A stretch of DNA of 64,000 nucleotides from an uncultured Bacteroidia bacterium (GCA_902768665.1 CACXMA010000014.1:62001-126000); one strand, 5' to 3'. Numbered from the stretch's first letter, positions 53,045 through 62,602 are shown. Notes: a model not told the origin generated them from the letters alone. Program-made: numbers and translations.

Positions 53045-53947
53045 TTATATCTTCTGCACCCACTTCTTGTCGTACCGCCTCACGTACTCCACCAGTTTCT
53101 TCCCCTCCACCACCTTCACATCCGCAGCCAGGCCAATCACAAACCGTCCAACCCCTTCCAGGGCCTGCACAGTGGTCCGCAGCACCCAGTGACCGTCCTC
53201 GCGGTGCAAATCCCTTTCCGCCAGCGGATATTCCTCCACCAGGAGGCTCTTGGCGCGGGTGTTCAGCTGCAGAACAATTTTTTCGTTCAAAAAACCCGTC
53301 ATCCGGAAAACGTCCGGCTTGGGCACCTTGTGCTTGGCCTGGAACTCCCAGGGCGTATCGGTTTCCTCAACGGAATGGATGCGCGTGACCTTGAACATCC
53401 GGGGCTCTGCATTCTCCACATCGTAGGCCCAGATGTCAATCATGTTGGCCGTGAATTCTATCGGCTCAACCCGGCGGTCCTTAGCCTCGTTGCTATGCGC
53501 GGATTCGTATTGCTTCAGGACCACCTGCTTCTTGTGCTTGATGGCATCGACAAGGGCCTCCACATTGTCAGCGTTAGCAGCATTGCCAATATAGTTTGCG
53601 ATGCTGGTGCTATCGTAAACGCTGGCCAGTTTCCGCTGCAGGTCACGCTTGAGCACATTGTTGTTGTCGATGCCCTCGATGAGCCTGGCGGTGATGTAGG
53701 CCTCCTCCTCTGTGAAATAGATCAGCTTGTTGAAGTCCGACAGCCCCCTGGCCACCTTCCCCATCGCATACACGTTACCATAGAGTTTGTTCACCACGAA
53801 GCCGGCCTCGCGGATGGTGTCGATGTAGCGGTACACCGTCCTGGGCGTGATGCCGAGGTCGCCCGCCAGCGAGTCGATGGTGCGGCTCACGTTCCCGGTG
53901 AGGAGCTTCATCAGGCGGAGGAGTTTGGAGATTTTCGGGGTGTCCAT
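53045..53947 (-). CDS. WYL-domain transcriptional regulator (YafY-like)
   Basis: A 300-residue regulator. The N-terminal HTH (about 1-60) has IDSLAGDLGITPRTVYRYID; the WYL domain (about 150-230) has VEPIEFTANMIDIWAYDVEN and RMFKVTRIHSVEE; a C-terminal WYL extension (YPLAERDLHREDGHWVLRTT) follows. It is the last gene of an apparent DUF262 - deoxyribosyltransferase-like - WYL operon (3-bp gap), so it may sense and regulate that module. Confidence 0.88.
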   Translation of the reverse strand: MDTPKISKLLRLMKLLTGNVSRTIDSLAGDLGITPRTVYRYIDTIREAGFVVNKLYGNVYAMGKVARGLSDFNKLIYFTEEEAYITARLIEGIDNNNVLKRDLQRKLASVYDSTSIANYIGNAANADNVEALVDAIKHKKQVVLKQYESAHSNEAKDRRVEPIEFTANMIDIWAYDVENAEPRMFKVTRIHSVEETDTPWEFQAKHKVPKPDVFRMTGFLNEKIVLQLNTRAKSLLVEEYPLAERDLHREDGHWVLRTTVQALEGVGRFVIGLAADVKVVEGKKLVEYVRRYDKKWVQKI

Positions 53948-53950
53948 AGG

Positions 53951-54265
53951 CTATGCTTCCTCTAAGAATTCGACGGTCTTGCCCCGGCTGCGGGCGTACT
54001 CTATTTCGCTGCGCGTGCTTTGGCCGATGTACCCGCCCACGTTGATCACGTAGATGCCGTCGGCCATGTCAATCTTGCGCTTGTGCATGTCGTCCAGCAT
54101 CTCCTTGGTGCCCTCGGTCCATACTTCATCATCACCGCTGTGGCCGAACAGGCCGACGCTGATGACGATGTTGCCCGCGAGGGTGAGGCGCTTCTGCGCC
54201 TCCAGGAACTGCTCCTTGAAGCGGGTGCTGCCGCAGAGGGTTATGACGGGGTATTTGCCGACCAT
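53951..54265 (-). CDS. Nucleoside 2-deoxyribosyltransferase-like protein
   Basis: A 104-residue protein. ITLCGSTRFKEQFLEAQKRL, the acidic DMADGIYVINVGGYIG and STRSEIEYARSRGK are the hallmarks of the small Rossmann-like NDT/DUF4406 group often found in phages and islands. The start MVGKYPVITLCGSTRF at 54265 is set by homology and by the stop of the DUF262 gene 7 bp upstream. It may process or sense nucleotides; the role is unproven. Confidence 0.75.
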   Translation of the reverse strand: MVGKYPVITLCGSTRFKEQFLEAQKRLTLAGNIVISVGLFGHSGDDEVWTEGTKEMLDDMHKRKIDMADGIYVINVGGYIGQSTRSEIEYARSRGKTVEFLEEA

Positions 54266-54272
54266 GGGGATC

Positions 54273-56819
54273 TTAAGCTTTGCCAGCGAACTCAAGAACC
54301 GTTCTGTGGAAAATTGAGTACATCTTATCGGCGGAGGAACGCATAAACTCGAAGACATCGGTCTTGTCGTCCATTTCGAATGTGTGACAAATGATTTCGT
54401 CCTTTATGCGGCAAGCCCGTTTATCACTCAACCTTTCCCAAATGAGAGCACTACCATATTCGGCTTCAATGGTTTCCTTTTGAGCAGATAAATAGTCGAA
54501 AAGTCTCTTATTGAAGTCCTTATCCTTGGTGTCGATATAGATTTCCACCCTATCGTAATCAAATCCAACTACGGCGTTTATATTTATGCCATATGGTGTT
54601 TTAAGGCTCTTACTAATCCAATGGGCTGTAACTGGCGAAATCTTCACGAAAAGGCCATTGTTTTCCTCACAATACTGGATAAATTCGGCCCAGAACTGCT
54701 TCCGCATCTCATACCTTGCCGGAGTATCGCCACCTTCATTCGCGGTCGTTTCACCATTGTCTTCTTTCTTGGGCAGCAAGCCGAAGGAGAGGTCGTCTTC
54801 CTCGATTCCGTAAAGGCGGAAGAGATTCTTCAGAATGGACATTTTGTTCCAGGTGCTACTGCTTGTTGGGCAATAGTAGAGACCATCGGCCAGTTTGCGA
54901 TAGTTCTTGGATACGGCGGTGGTAGCGAACCAAACGTTCTTGTTGCCTGCTGCTTCTTGGTACAGAATGGCCGGGTTCATCGCCAGGAACTTGTTGGCCA
55001 TCTCCCACATCATATCGGCCCAGGTTGCAACATCCTGACGTTCCTCCCTAAAGATGAAGTATTGGATGTCACGGTTGGTGGCGATGCCATTGTCCTCGGA
55101 CAGGGAGACGATGTCATCCTCCTTCTGCTCCGGCACAAAGGCAGTAACTGGATACTCCCAGATTTCAAGAGCCATTTCGGATAGCTTGGCCTTGCGGAGA
55201 CCCAGTTCTTCCTCGTCCCACTTGTCGAATTGTGCAACGAAGTGGTTCAGTCGTATGCCGCTGTCAACGAAGCCATTTTTCATGGTCTTCTTCTCCTGGA
55301 AGGTCCTGTTGCTGTAGTTGGAGTTATATCCGGTGAGCGTCAGGTTGGAGATGGTGTGCAGCCAACGTTCCTGAATTGCTTCCCAGTCCTCACCAAGCGC
55401 TTGTTTCCACGCTGTGGTCAAGGTTTGAGGCATAATGTGCTCGATGGTGAGAATGCCCTTCTCGATATTGCCCACGACATCATTCTTCTCTTTGCTGGAG
55501 CCGTTCTCAAGACGCTCAAAGATGTACTCCTTGTTCTTGGCCCGCATGGAATAGATGTTCTTGGTGGTGAAGCCATTGATGAACTCCTCGTCCTTCGGGA
55601 AGGCGCTGGATAGTTTGCGGCTCTCAAGGAGATATATCATCACGGAAGAGTATGAATCCGCCTCCCGCTTGTTCTTTAGGACGGAGTTGTGCAGCGTTGC
55701 GAAAATCTTGTTGAGAGCGTTGGTCGGCAAGTCGCACATCAGACGGCGGAAGATGAAGGTTTCCACGCAGGAGAATACTTTGTAGATTTCCTTGCCATCC
55801 AGACCCGTTTCCTTTGCATAGGCAACAAATGCCATCAAGAAAGGATATGCAACCGTCATATCCAGGAGATCCAGACGTTTCGCAACTTCATTGGCACCCT
55901 CGTCTCCTACATTGAATGTCACCACATCTTGATATGCGGCGGCATAGACCAGCATATCCTGCAGGATGGCCTCGATGTTACCCTGGGCTTTCGTATAGGC
56001 TTTGAAGGCCGGGTAGATTCCCTTTAGGTTAGGGATGACGCCTTGTTTGATGGTTAGGTAGTTTCGCACGAAACCATCCAGTTCGTCCCGGCTGCACCTC
56101 TCGATTTTGTTCCAGTACTTGTCGTAATAACTCTCTTGTACCACCGGCTCCAGATTCATCAGCACAAAGTTTCTGATTTTGTCGGACTCCGTCAGGTCGA
56201 GGCCAGTTGAGTTCAGACTTTCGAAAATGAGCTGGGGATTATCGCCGTGCAGCGGCTCCAATTCGATGTCGATAATCTCAAGGCAGTTTACAGCATTGAA
56301 CAATTCATCGACCGTAAGTTCCTTGTAGGTCACGATACGGTCGTAGAAATAACGATAGTTTATGGTGACTTTAGATTCGGAGATGTATTCTGATTCGTCC
56401 TTGTAGATGAGCCGGTCAAAGGCCACGCAATCATTGCGGAACGGCTTCAAGCGGACCTTGCGCTCAGTCTTGTCATACTTGTCCACCAGAAAGTCCTCAA
56501 TACGAAGCACAAGCGTATCGTCATCGGTCTTCATGGTGCCACTTCTCAGTGCATTAAGAATGGCAATGAGGATGAGCGATACGGTAGTGATACGCTGCTG
56601 GCCATCAATCAGGACAACCTCATCCCTACTGTGAGCATAGGAGACGATGCTCCCGAAGAAGTGTGTTTCTTTCCCCTCCTTTATGACGCTGACCAGATCA
56701 TCGAACAACTGCTTACAGTTCTCTTTCTTCCAGTCGTAGTTCCTTTGGTAAACAGGTATGATGAATCGCTTCTGCGACCCATCAAGAAATTTCATCAAGT
56801 ATGAGGCCGTTCCTTTCAT
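54273..56819 (-). CDS. GmrSD-like DUF262-DUF1524 protein with DUF4268-like C-terminus
   Basis: An 848-residue protein of the family that includes GmrSD type IV restriction enzymes. The DUF262 (GmrS, ParB-like NTPase) part has IPVYQRNYDWKKENCKQLFD and VLIDGQQRITTVSL. The DUF1524 HNH nuclease part (about residues 430-540) has IEHIMPQTL and NLTLTGYNSNYSN. A linker of unknown fold and a DUF4268-like end (about 720-848; RKQFWAEFIQYCEEN) follow. It likely restricts modified or foreign DNA. It is first in an operon with the NDT-like and WYL genes and lies next to the recombinase. Confidence 0.88.
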   Translation of the reverse strand: MKGTASYLMKFLDGSQKRFIIPVYQRNYDWKKENCKQLFDDLVSVIKEGKETHFFGSIVSYAHSRDEVVLIDGQQRITTVSLILIAILNALRSGTMKTDDDTLVLRIEDFLVDKYDKTERKVRLKPFRNDCVAFDRLIYKDESEYISESKVTINYRYFYDRIVTYKELTVDELFNAVNCLEIIDIELEPLHGDNPQLIFESLNSTGLDLTESDKIRNFVLMNLEPVVQESYYDKYWNKIERCSRDELDGFVRNYLTIKQGVIPNLKGIYPAFKAYTKAQGNIEAILQDMLVYAAAYQDVVTFNVGDEGANEVAKRLDLLDMTVAYPFLMAFVAYAKETGLDGKEIYKVFSCVETFIFRRLMCDLPTNALNKIFATLHNSVLKNKREADSYSSVMIYLLESRKLSSAFPKDEEFINGFTTKNIYSMRAKNKEYIFERLENGSSKEKNDVVGNIEKGILTIEHIMPQTLTTAWKQALGEDWEAIQERWLHTISNLTLTGYNSNYSNRTFQEKKTMKNGFVDSGIRLNHFVAQFDKWDEEELGLRKAKLSEMALEIWEYPVTAFVPEQKEDDIVSLSEDNGIATNRDIQYFIFREERQDVATWADMMWEMANKFLAMNPAILYQEAAGNKNVWFATTAVSKNYRKLADGLYYCPTSSSTWNKMSILKNLFRLYGIEEDDLSFGLLPKKEDNGETTANEGGDTPARYEMRKQFWAEFIQYCEENNGLFVKISPVTAHWISKSLKTPYGININAVVGFDYDRVEIYIDTKDKDFNKRLFDYLSAQKETIEAEYGSALIWERLSDKRACRIKDEIICHTFEMDDKTDVFEFMRSSADKMYSIFHRTVLEFAGKA

Positions 56820-56894
56820 ATTTCAAGAAAGTTCTTCTGAGTATAAATGTTATCAACAAATTTAGAAAAAAATCGTTTGTTATCATAGTCTGGA

Positions 56895-57821
56895 TTATTT
56901 AAACATCTTTCCCATTGTATCAATGCACTTTTTCTTCTGCTCCAGATTAGGATGGACATAGAGGTTTAGCGTTGTGCTGATGTTCGAGTGGCCGAGCAGG
57001 ACACTAACTGTCTTGTAATCGCATTTGCTTTCAATGCAGCGGGTGGCAAAGCTGTGGCGTAGGCCGTGGAAACGCATCTTCGGTAGGCCCAGTACCTTCT
57101 GGAGTTTGTTGAAGTAGCTTCGGTAAGTCCGGGGTTCGGTTGGATTGGCAGCATTGGTAAGGACGTAGAAGTCTCCACGCACAATCTTTTTCAATGGCCG
57201 GACCAGCGCCTGAAGGTCGCGGGTCATGGGAATCTCCCGGAGTGAATTCTTGGTCTTGGGTTTGTCCACAATGAGCTCGGTGTATTTCTCCTCCCCATCC
57301 ACCAGATAGATTCGCTGGATGGTTTTGTTCACGCGGATGACGCCTACGGTCACATCAATGTCGTCCCACTGCAGGGCGCACACTTCGCCGATACGCAGGC
57401 CGGCGTTCAGGCAGATGAATATGCCCAGGTTAAGGAAGGTGAAGTGCTCTTTCACGTAGGTCATCAACTGGCGCTGATTGGTAATGGTCAGCACCTCTAT
57501 ATCCTGTCTCTCGCGTTCTGTGGGAAAGACAATATCAAACTGATGGAGTTCCATTAGACCATGCTTCGCGCCATAGCGGAGAATCATCTTCAAGACCACG
57601 AGAATGTCCCGGACGGTCTTCTGGCTAAGTCCTAAGGCTAACTTACGATTTACAAAGTCTTGAACTATCCCTTCCCCAATATCATTCCTATTCCCAAATT
57701 CCGGAAGCAAATGACTCTGAATGAGAAGGCAGTAGGCTGCATAGGTAGATTTCTTGACATACTGTTTTTTGTCGGCTTTCCAAAGCTCGGCAACTTTGCT
57801 GAATGTTGTGTTCTTTTCCAT
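56895..57821 (-). CDS. Tyrosine recombinase beside the hsdS shufflon
   Basis: A 308-residue integrase/invertase. An N-terminal SAM-like core-binding domain (about 1-100) precedes the catalytic domain with Arg in CLNAGLRIGEVCALQW, Lys in KTKNSLREIPM, HxxR in FHGLRHSFATRCIE, His in LLGHSNISTTL and the Tyr nucleophile in LYVHPNLEQ. The start MEKNTTFSK at 57821 gives the usual length. The gene starts 52 bp from the left outer inverted repeat of the hsdS cluster, so it is the probable inversion enzyme. Confidence 0.92.
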   Translation of the reverse strand: MEKNTTFSKVAELWKADKKQYVKKSTYAAYCLLIQSHLLPEFGNRNDIGEGIVQDFVNRKLALGLSQKTVRDILVVLKMILRYGAKHGLMELHQFDIVFPTERERQDIEVLTITNQRQLMTYVKEHFTFLNLGIFICLNAGLRIGEVCALQWDDIDVTVGVIRVNKTIQRIYLVDGEEKYTELIVDKPKTKNSLREIPMTRDLQALVRPLKKIVRGDFYVLTNAANPTEPRTYRSYFNKLQKVLGLPKMRFHGLRHSFATRCIESKCDYKTVSVLLGHSNISTTLNLYVHPNLEQKKKCIDTMGKMFK

Positions 57822-57873
57822 AATGTAAACGGTTAAAAACACAAAGTTCCGGCTATTGCCCGATACTATCCTT

Positions 57874-57896
57874 AATGTCCCGAATTTGAGATTCCC
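57874..57896 (+). repeat. hsdS outer inverted repeat, left (IR1)
   Basis: A 23-bp sequence (AATGTCCCGAATTTGAGATT plus CCC) exactly inverted at 62515-62537; it encodes the NVPNLRFP block of HsdS. The flanks stay similar on the gene-internal side. The interval is 4.66 kb. Confidence 0.9.
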
Positions 57897-58393
57897 GGGG
57901 TTTAGTGGTGAGTGGGAGGAATACATAAATGAACATCTGTTCTCCATCTCAAAGGAGAAAAATAAATCTCTAGTATATCACACAGTCCTATCTGCAAGCC
58001 AGACTGAAGGAATGGTTGAGAGAGATAGTTTAGGGATTGATATCAAATATGAGGCAGAGAGTGTTTCAGGGTACAAAGTGGTGCGACCAGGGGAATACGT
58101 TATACATCTGCGTTCATTTCAAGGAGGTTTTGCCTTTTCTGACACAACAGGTATTTGTAGCCCAGCCTATACAATTCTTCATCCTAAAGAAGTCCTTTCT
58201 TATGGTTTTTTAAGGGAATACTTCATGTCTCAGAAATTCATAGATTCCTTACGCTTAGTTACTTATGGAATTCGAGACGGCAAATCTATCTCTGTAGAAG
58301 AATGGATGAAACTGAAGACCTATATTCCAAAATCTCTTAAGGAGCAGGAAAGAATTAAGGAGTTTTTGGGCATGATTGATAAACGTCTCACTG

Positions 58394-58413
58394 TCCAAAA
58401 CAAGGTGATTGAG
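58394..58413 (+). repeat. hsdS central inverted repeat, left (IR2)
   Basis: TCCAAAACAAGGTGATTGAG, exactly inverted at 61944-61963, in the conserved central region of both full-length hsdS copies. It could allow exchange of TRD2 alone. A partial match (ATTGAGGATT ... GGCTGCG) also begins the half copy on the minus strand near 59600-59625. Confidence 0.88.
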
Positions 58414-59014
58414 GATTTGAAGAAACTAAAGGCTGCGATAGGAGAAAGGATTATTAAACTGGTTCAAGGCAAGCAAATAAGCCTTGGAGATATTCTCGAT
58501 GAAAGAAATGAAAAGAGTACTGAAAATAACCAATATGAAGTACTTAGCTCAACCGTGACAGGTATTTATAGCCAAAGAGAATACTTTAATAAGGATATCG
58601 CGAGCACGAATAACTCTGGCTATAAAATTGTGCATCGTGGGGATATTGTTTTGAGCCCGCAAAACCTTTGGATGGGCAACATAAACTATAATGACTGCTT
58701 CGAGATTGGGATTGTTTCTCCGTCTTACAAAGTCTTTTCCATTCGAAAAGCTTTTGATGAGAGATATGTTGCATACCTTTTAAAAACGAAGAAAGCTTTA
58801 TGGGAGTACTCTCTTGTTTCGGAGCAGGGGGCCAGCATTGTTCGACGCAATCTGAATTATGAGAGTTTTCTGGAAATATCTTTTCAAATACCTTCGTACA
58901 ACAAGCAGAAGGAAGTTGGAAAAGTGATTACTGCCGTGAATAGTAAACTGCTTCTCGAACAGAAGTTGTTGTTTTCCCTTATTAGACAGAAGAGCTATCT
59001 TCTCAAAAGTATGT

Positions 59015-59634
59015 TTATATAAACAAATGAGAGAGAATGTATTGTTTTTGATTTGAGAGTACGGACAAATAGTTTTCCTCTAGCTGAATCTTTCTAATTA
59101 TAGCATTAATCTTCCCACTGATACTCTCCTGTTGTATTAGCGAAGGAATGGTTATCGGGATATTGCATAATCCTTCAAAGGACAGGCATAGTCTCACACT
59201 GCCTTCAAGCCTTTTTTCCACCGCCAGCGAGAAATACTTTGTACTAAAGAATTGTTCAAGATATTCAGGAAGGGCCACTTCTCTGCATCGGAAACAAACA
59301 TACATCGGGCTTACAATGCCCTTTTCAATATTCTTGAGCCGCGCAATTGAGCCAACATTGATTCTTGCAGGATTATAAGCAAAATCATTCAATGACACCA
59401 CTTTGTAGTTCGTGGTGTCTTCGCTTGCAATGGAACGTTCTTCAAATTGTTCTGTTTGAGAAATAAAGCCATATCGATTGCTGACAGACAACACATTCAG
59501 AATGTTGCCTTTATTTCTTATAGAAGACTGTTCAATGATATCCCCAATTCGACAGTTTGGGTGCGATTCATCGTATACACGGTCACAAAGCGCAGCCGTT
59601 TGGGAATAATAATCCTCAATGCCTTATTAGGCAA
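59015..59634 (-). pseudogene. Silent hsdS half copy (TRD2 cassette A)
   Basis: The minus-strand frame opens after TAA near 59635 and reads GIEDYYSQTAALCDRVYDES then NCRIGDIIEQSSIRNKG..., a second-half HsdS target-recognition domain, through PEYLEQFFSTKYFSL to the C-terminal end YILSHLFI. There is no start codon at the proper place and no first TRD, so it is a storage cassette. It is convergent with the silent full copy with an 8-bp overlap of stops. Confidence 0.8.
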
Positions 59635-59705
59635 TCCGTTTCCTTAATTCAAACTATTGACAAAAATACTGAGAAGAGTATTACTCGCTATAAGAATAGA
59701 ATCAA

Positions 59706-60701
59706 CTATCTCTTTGATTTTGACAACTCTTCAAGCTCCTTGATGTCGTCCTGGTCTGCTTGAATGGCATCAAACTGCTTTCTGCGTGCATCGAAGCTCT
59801 CGTACTCTTCTCTGGCCTTGGTTTCTGCTTCATCATTTGAGACCGAACCTTTTCCAGAGAGGATATCCTTTCCTTGGAAACTCAGAAGGGCATTAACATT
59901 CTGTTTCCAGTAACCTATGGTCAAGTCCTTACGTTCCTTGACTCGAAGTTCCGCGTTCTCCAAGAAAATAGTTACCAGCCGGTTGAGCGTATCAATCTCG
60001 TCCTCGGACAGATAGTTCTTCGCAACTATGATGTCTCCCTTACGGACAATGGAACCTTTCCAGGTAGTTAATCCCATATTGGGTTTTTGCGCATCTGACC
60101 TGTTATACACAATCTCGGCTGCGGTGTTATGCGTCACAGCATAAAGGAGTTTGTTCTGTGTTTCTGCATAGAACATTTGCGTAGCCTTGTCAGTCTTGTC
60201 ATAGTCACTGCTGAGCGCAAAGAGATCACGAAGTTTTTGATAGAATCTTTTCTCTGAAGCCCGTATATCCCGAATACGTAGCAAGAGTTCATCAAAGTAG
60301 TCCGGGCGACCATCTGGATTCTTCAGACGATCATCATCCATCGTGAACCCTTTCACCAAATACTCCGAAAGATGCTCTGTGGCCCAGCGGCGGAACTGTA
60401 TACCGCGGATTCCCTTGACCTTATATCCAATGGCAAGAATCATCGGAAGCGAATAGAACATCACGTGATATGGCTTGCCATCAGCGGCAGTTGTTAAGTA
60501 ATCCTTAATAACTGAATTTTTATCTAATTCTTTGTCTCTGAATATATTGGATATGTGCATAGAGATATTGGGAACCGAGGTCCCAAAAAGTTCTGCGATG
60601 CTCTGTTGGTTCAACCATACCATTCCATCCCGAGCCATCAACGCCACCTTACTCCTCCCATCCGGAGTGTTATAGATAATCAGTCCCTGTTCGTTGTCCA
60701 T
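59706..60701 (-). CDS. RhuM-family (Fic-less) DNA-binding-like protein within the shufflon
   Basis: A 331-residue protein. IYNTPDGRSKVALMARDGMV, WLNQQSIAELFGTSVPNIS, MILAIGYKVKGIRGIQFRRW and HLSEYLVKGFTMDDDRLKN are the conserved RhuM blocks; the middle (NKLLYAVTHNTAAEIV...) is typical too. A Lys/Glu-rich tail follows. RhuM proteins are common cargo of Bacteroidota type I restriction loci but their role is not established. The gene lies between two silent hsdS half cassettes, inside the invertible interval. Confidence 0.88.
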   Translation of the reverse strand: MDNEQGLIIYNTPDGRSKVALMARDGMVWLNQQSIAELFGTSVPNISMHISNIFRDKELDKNSVIKDYLTTAADGKPYHVMFYSLPMILAIGYKVKGIRGIQFRRWATEHLSEYLVKGFTMDDDRLKNPDGRPDYFDELLLRIRDIRASEKRFYQKLRDLFALSSDYDKTDKATQMFYAETQNKLLYAVTHNTAAEIVYNRSDAQKPNMGLTTWKGSIVRKGDIIVAKNYLSEDEIDTLNRLVTIFLENAELRVKERKDLTIGYWKQNVNALLSFQGKDILSGKGSVSNDEAETKAREEYESFDARRKQFDAIQADQDDIKELEELSKSKR

Positions 60702-60739
60702 AACCTCAATTATTATAGAACCAAAGGTAACATTTTTCG

Positions 60740-61336
60740 TTGAAGTGTCAAAGTCTTTGCAATATCAAGCCCCAAATCAGAGCGATTTACCACGAGGCTT
60801 TTAGCAATGCCTCAGGAACAATGATAAATCTCGGAAACCTAGTTCAGATTAAGAAAGGGGCACAATTAAATGGCGAGAATCTTCTTACGATTGGGAGGTA
60901 TTATGTCATGAACGGTGGCATAACTCCCTCTGGCTTCTATGATAGTTACAATACCCATGGGGAAGTTATTTCTATTAGCGAGGGTGGTAATTCGTGTGGT
61001 TACGTCCAATATAATGCCTCACCATTCTGGAGTGGAGGACATTGCTATAGCCTTCTACCCAAGTCCCAATATAAGGATGTGGCAAAGTATAAATATCTGT
61101 ACCATTATCTGAAATATCATCAAAACGATATTATGGCCATGAGGATTGGCTCTGGACTCCCTAATATCCAGAAGAAGGATCTTGAACGATTCCAGATAAT
61201 ACTGCCTGAACCCCAGAAACAAGAAAGGTATACGACCCTATTCGATGCTGTAGATCGTATTCTAGCGTTAGAAAAGGACCTATTGAACAAACTTTTAGAA
61301 AAAAAGACGTACCTGATTTCCCAGATGTTTATATGA
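60740..61336 (+). pseudogene. Silent hsdS half copy (TRD2 cassette B)
   Basis: The frame reads KPQIRAIYHEAFSNASG then the TRD LGNLVQIKKGAQLNGENLLT ... SGLPNIQKKDLERFQIILPE and the C-terminal repeat ending YLISQMFI. It corresponds to the second half of HsdS only. Its 5' part is homologous to the centre of the expressed hsdS (ATCAGAGCGATT at 60776-60787, inverted at 61917-61928). A Met at 60740 exists but gives a non-homologous leader, so it is probably not expressed on its own. Confidence 0.8.
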
Positions 61337-62567
61337 ATAGTTTGGACAATAGAAAGGTCTTCTGTTTTGAATAAAAGGATAGTAATTTCCTCTCCAAGCT
61401 TACTTTCGCGCTAAGTATTTCAATTAAAGCCACAATTCTTTGAAGCGCATCATCCTCGGGTATAGAGATGAGGTTATCCAAGAAGTGCTGATTTGTGATA
61501 TTGATTGTATTCTTTGCTCCCTTTTGAATAAGTTTATGGAGATAGTTTTTCGCATTCTGAGGACTGCAAAAGAAATGATGAAGATATATACCTGTCAGAT
61601 AGTCAATCGGTTTGTATACGCCATATAGTGGAGACACTGCGACCGGAGCATCTAAATAACTCTGTTTTATTATGCCATATGGGAATTCGCCAGTGGGACT
61701 CTTTGTATAAACAATATCCCCTTTGTGAACGACGTGATAATGAGCAGTTTCTTTCGCAGCAAATGACCGACCTAGACACTCCACTTGGTTAACGACTCCT
61801 TTGCTGACTGATACGGAACAAATATCATATCCGTGCTCATTTAGTTCCTTCCTTTCATTAAGAATCTCACGGAGATAAACTTTCCGAGAAAAGGAAGATG
61901 ATTGACTTCTAAGAATAATCGCTCTGATAAGGGATTCATATTTCTCAATCACCTTGTTTTGGATGGCTATGCGCTGGTCGATCAAGGAAAGCAAGCCCGC
62001 TATCCTTTTCTGTTCTTCTTTACTTGGAATACCGACACACACCTCGTCAAAACAACCCACGCTAATTGAGAACACCTTTGTTCCCTGAGCTATGCGTTTT
62101 ATCTGGTCATGAAATGCCTTTGAAGAAAAAGCGTACACTTTGAAGCCAAGTACTGTTATGTCGAGTTTATCACGGCCGTGAATTGTATGGAGCCCGCAAA
62201 CTACATTTTTTCCAGCACAATCAACGAATTCTACCACTTTGCCGACGTCATTAGTATCTTCTGATGCATCTGCAAAAGCGATGTCTCCCTCTTTACAAAG
62301 AGTGATTCTTCTAGGCTCATTCCCGGCTTTAATAGCAGGAAGCGAAGAATTGTTGATATCTATCTGGGAAGGAAGACCATTGTGGATAAGTCCGTAATGG
62401 AGATTAAGCAATCCTGTTCCTCCAAACTCTAGTTGCTCCCATGAAAGAGAATTGGTAGAGAAGAATTCCAATAGGTCTGAGGCCTTCATCCTTTCCCACT
62501 CCCCGGAGAATCCAGGGAATCTCAAATTCGGGACATTGGGCTTTGTATGTTTTTGAGTATCACTCAT
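61329..62567 (-). CDS. hsdS: Type I restriction specificity subunit (expressed copy)
   Basis: A 412-residue DNA-recognition subunit downstream of hsdM (35-bp gap). It starts MSDTQKHTKPNVPNLRFPGF; TRD1 spans about 20-170, the central conserved helix is RIAGLLSLIDQRIAIQNKVI, TRD2 about 210-360 (RKVYLREILNERKELNEHGY), and the C-terminal helix ends FLLSKLFI. It is the only copy with a proper start, so it is the active one in this sequence. Inverted repeats at its 5' end and centre match the silent copies. Its stop overlaps cassette B by 8 bp. Confidence 0.93.
   Translation of the reverse strand: MSDTQKHTKPNVPNLRFPGFSGEWERMKASDLLEFFSTNSLSWEQLEFGGTGLLNLHYGLIHNGLPSQIDINNSSLPAIKAGNEPRRITLCKEGDIAFADASEDTNDVGKVVEFVDCAGKNVVCGLHTIHGRDKLDITVLGFKVYAFSSKAFHDQIKRIAQGTKVFSISVGCFDEVCVGIPSKEEQKRIAGLLSLIDQRIAIQNKVIEKYESLIRAIILRSQSSSFSRKVYLREILNERKELNEHGYDICSVSVSKGVVNQVECLGRSFAAKETAHYHVVHKGDIVYTKSPTGEFPYGIIKQSYLDAPVAVSPLYGVYKPIDYLTGIYLHHFFCSPQNAKNYLHKLIQKGAKNTINITNQHFLDNLISIPEDDALQRIVALIEILSAKVSLERKLLSFYSKQKTFLLSKLFI
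61944..61963 (-). repeat. hsdS central inverted repeat, right (IR2)
   Basis: The exact inverted partner of 58394-58413, in the expressed hsdS. Confidence 0.88.
62515..62537 (-). repeat. hsdS outer inverted repeat, right (IR1)
   Basis: The exact 23-bp inverted partner of 57874-57896, starting 10 codons after the expressed hsdS start. Confidence 0.9.
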
Positions 62568-62602
62568 AACGATTGTCTGTCAGTCAAATAATTGATTAGG
62601 GA

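Larger units (their letters stand above)
57856..59022 (+). pseudogene. hsdS: Silent full-length hsdS lacking a start codon
   Basis: The frame opens after TAA at about 57824 and has no ATG; TTG at 57856 is the only near-start. From LNVPNLRFPGFSGEWE it reads as a complete specificity subunit: TRD1 (about 20-160), central repeat (MIDKRLTVQNKVIEDLKKLK), TRD2 (about 200-340) and the C-terminal repeat ending YLLKSMFI. It shares exact inverted repeats with the expressed hsdS at the 5' end and centre, so inversion would place it behind the active start. It overlaps the convergent half copy by 8 bp. Confidence 0.85.

Noticed and set aside
57856-59022. Independent expression of the left hsdS from TTG at 57856
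   Set aside because: There is no promoter box or normal start; the frame begins between the recombinase start and the inverted repeat, as expected for a silent partner.
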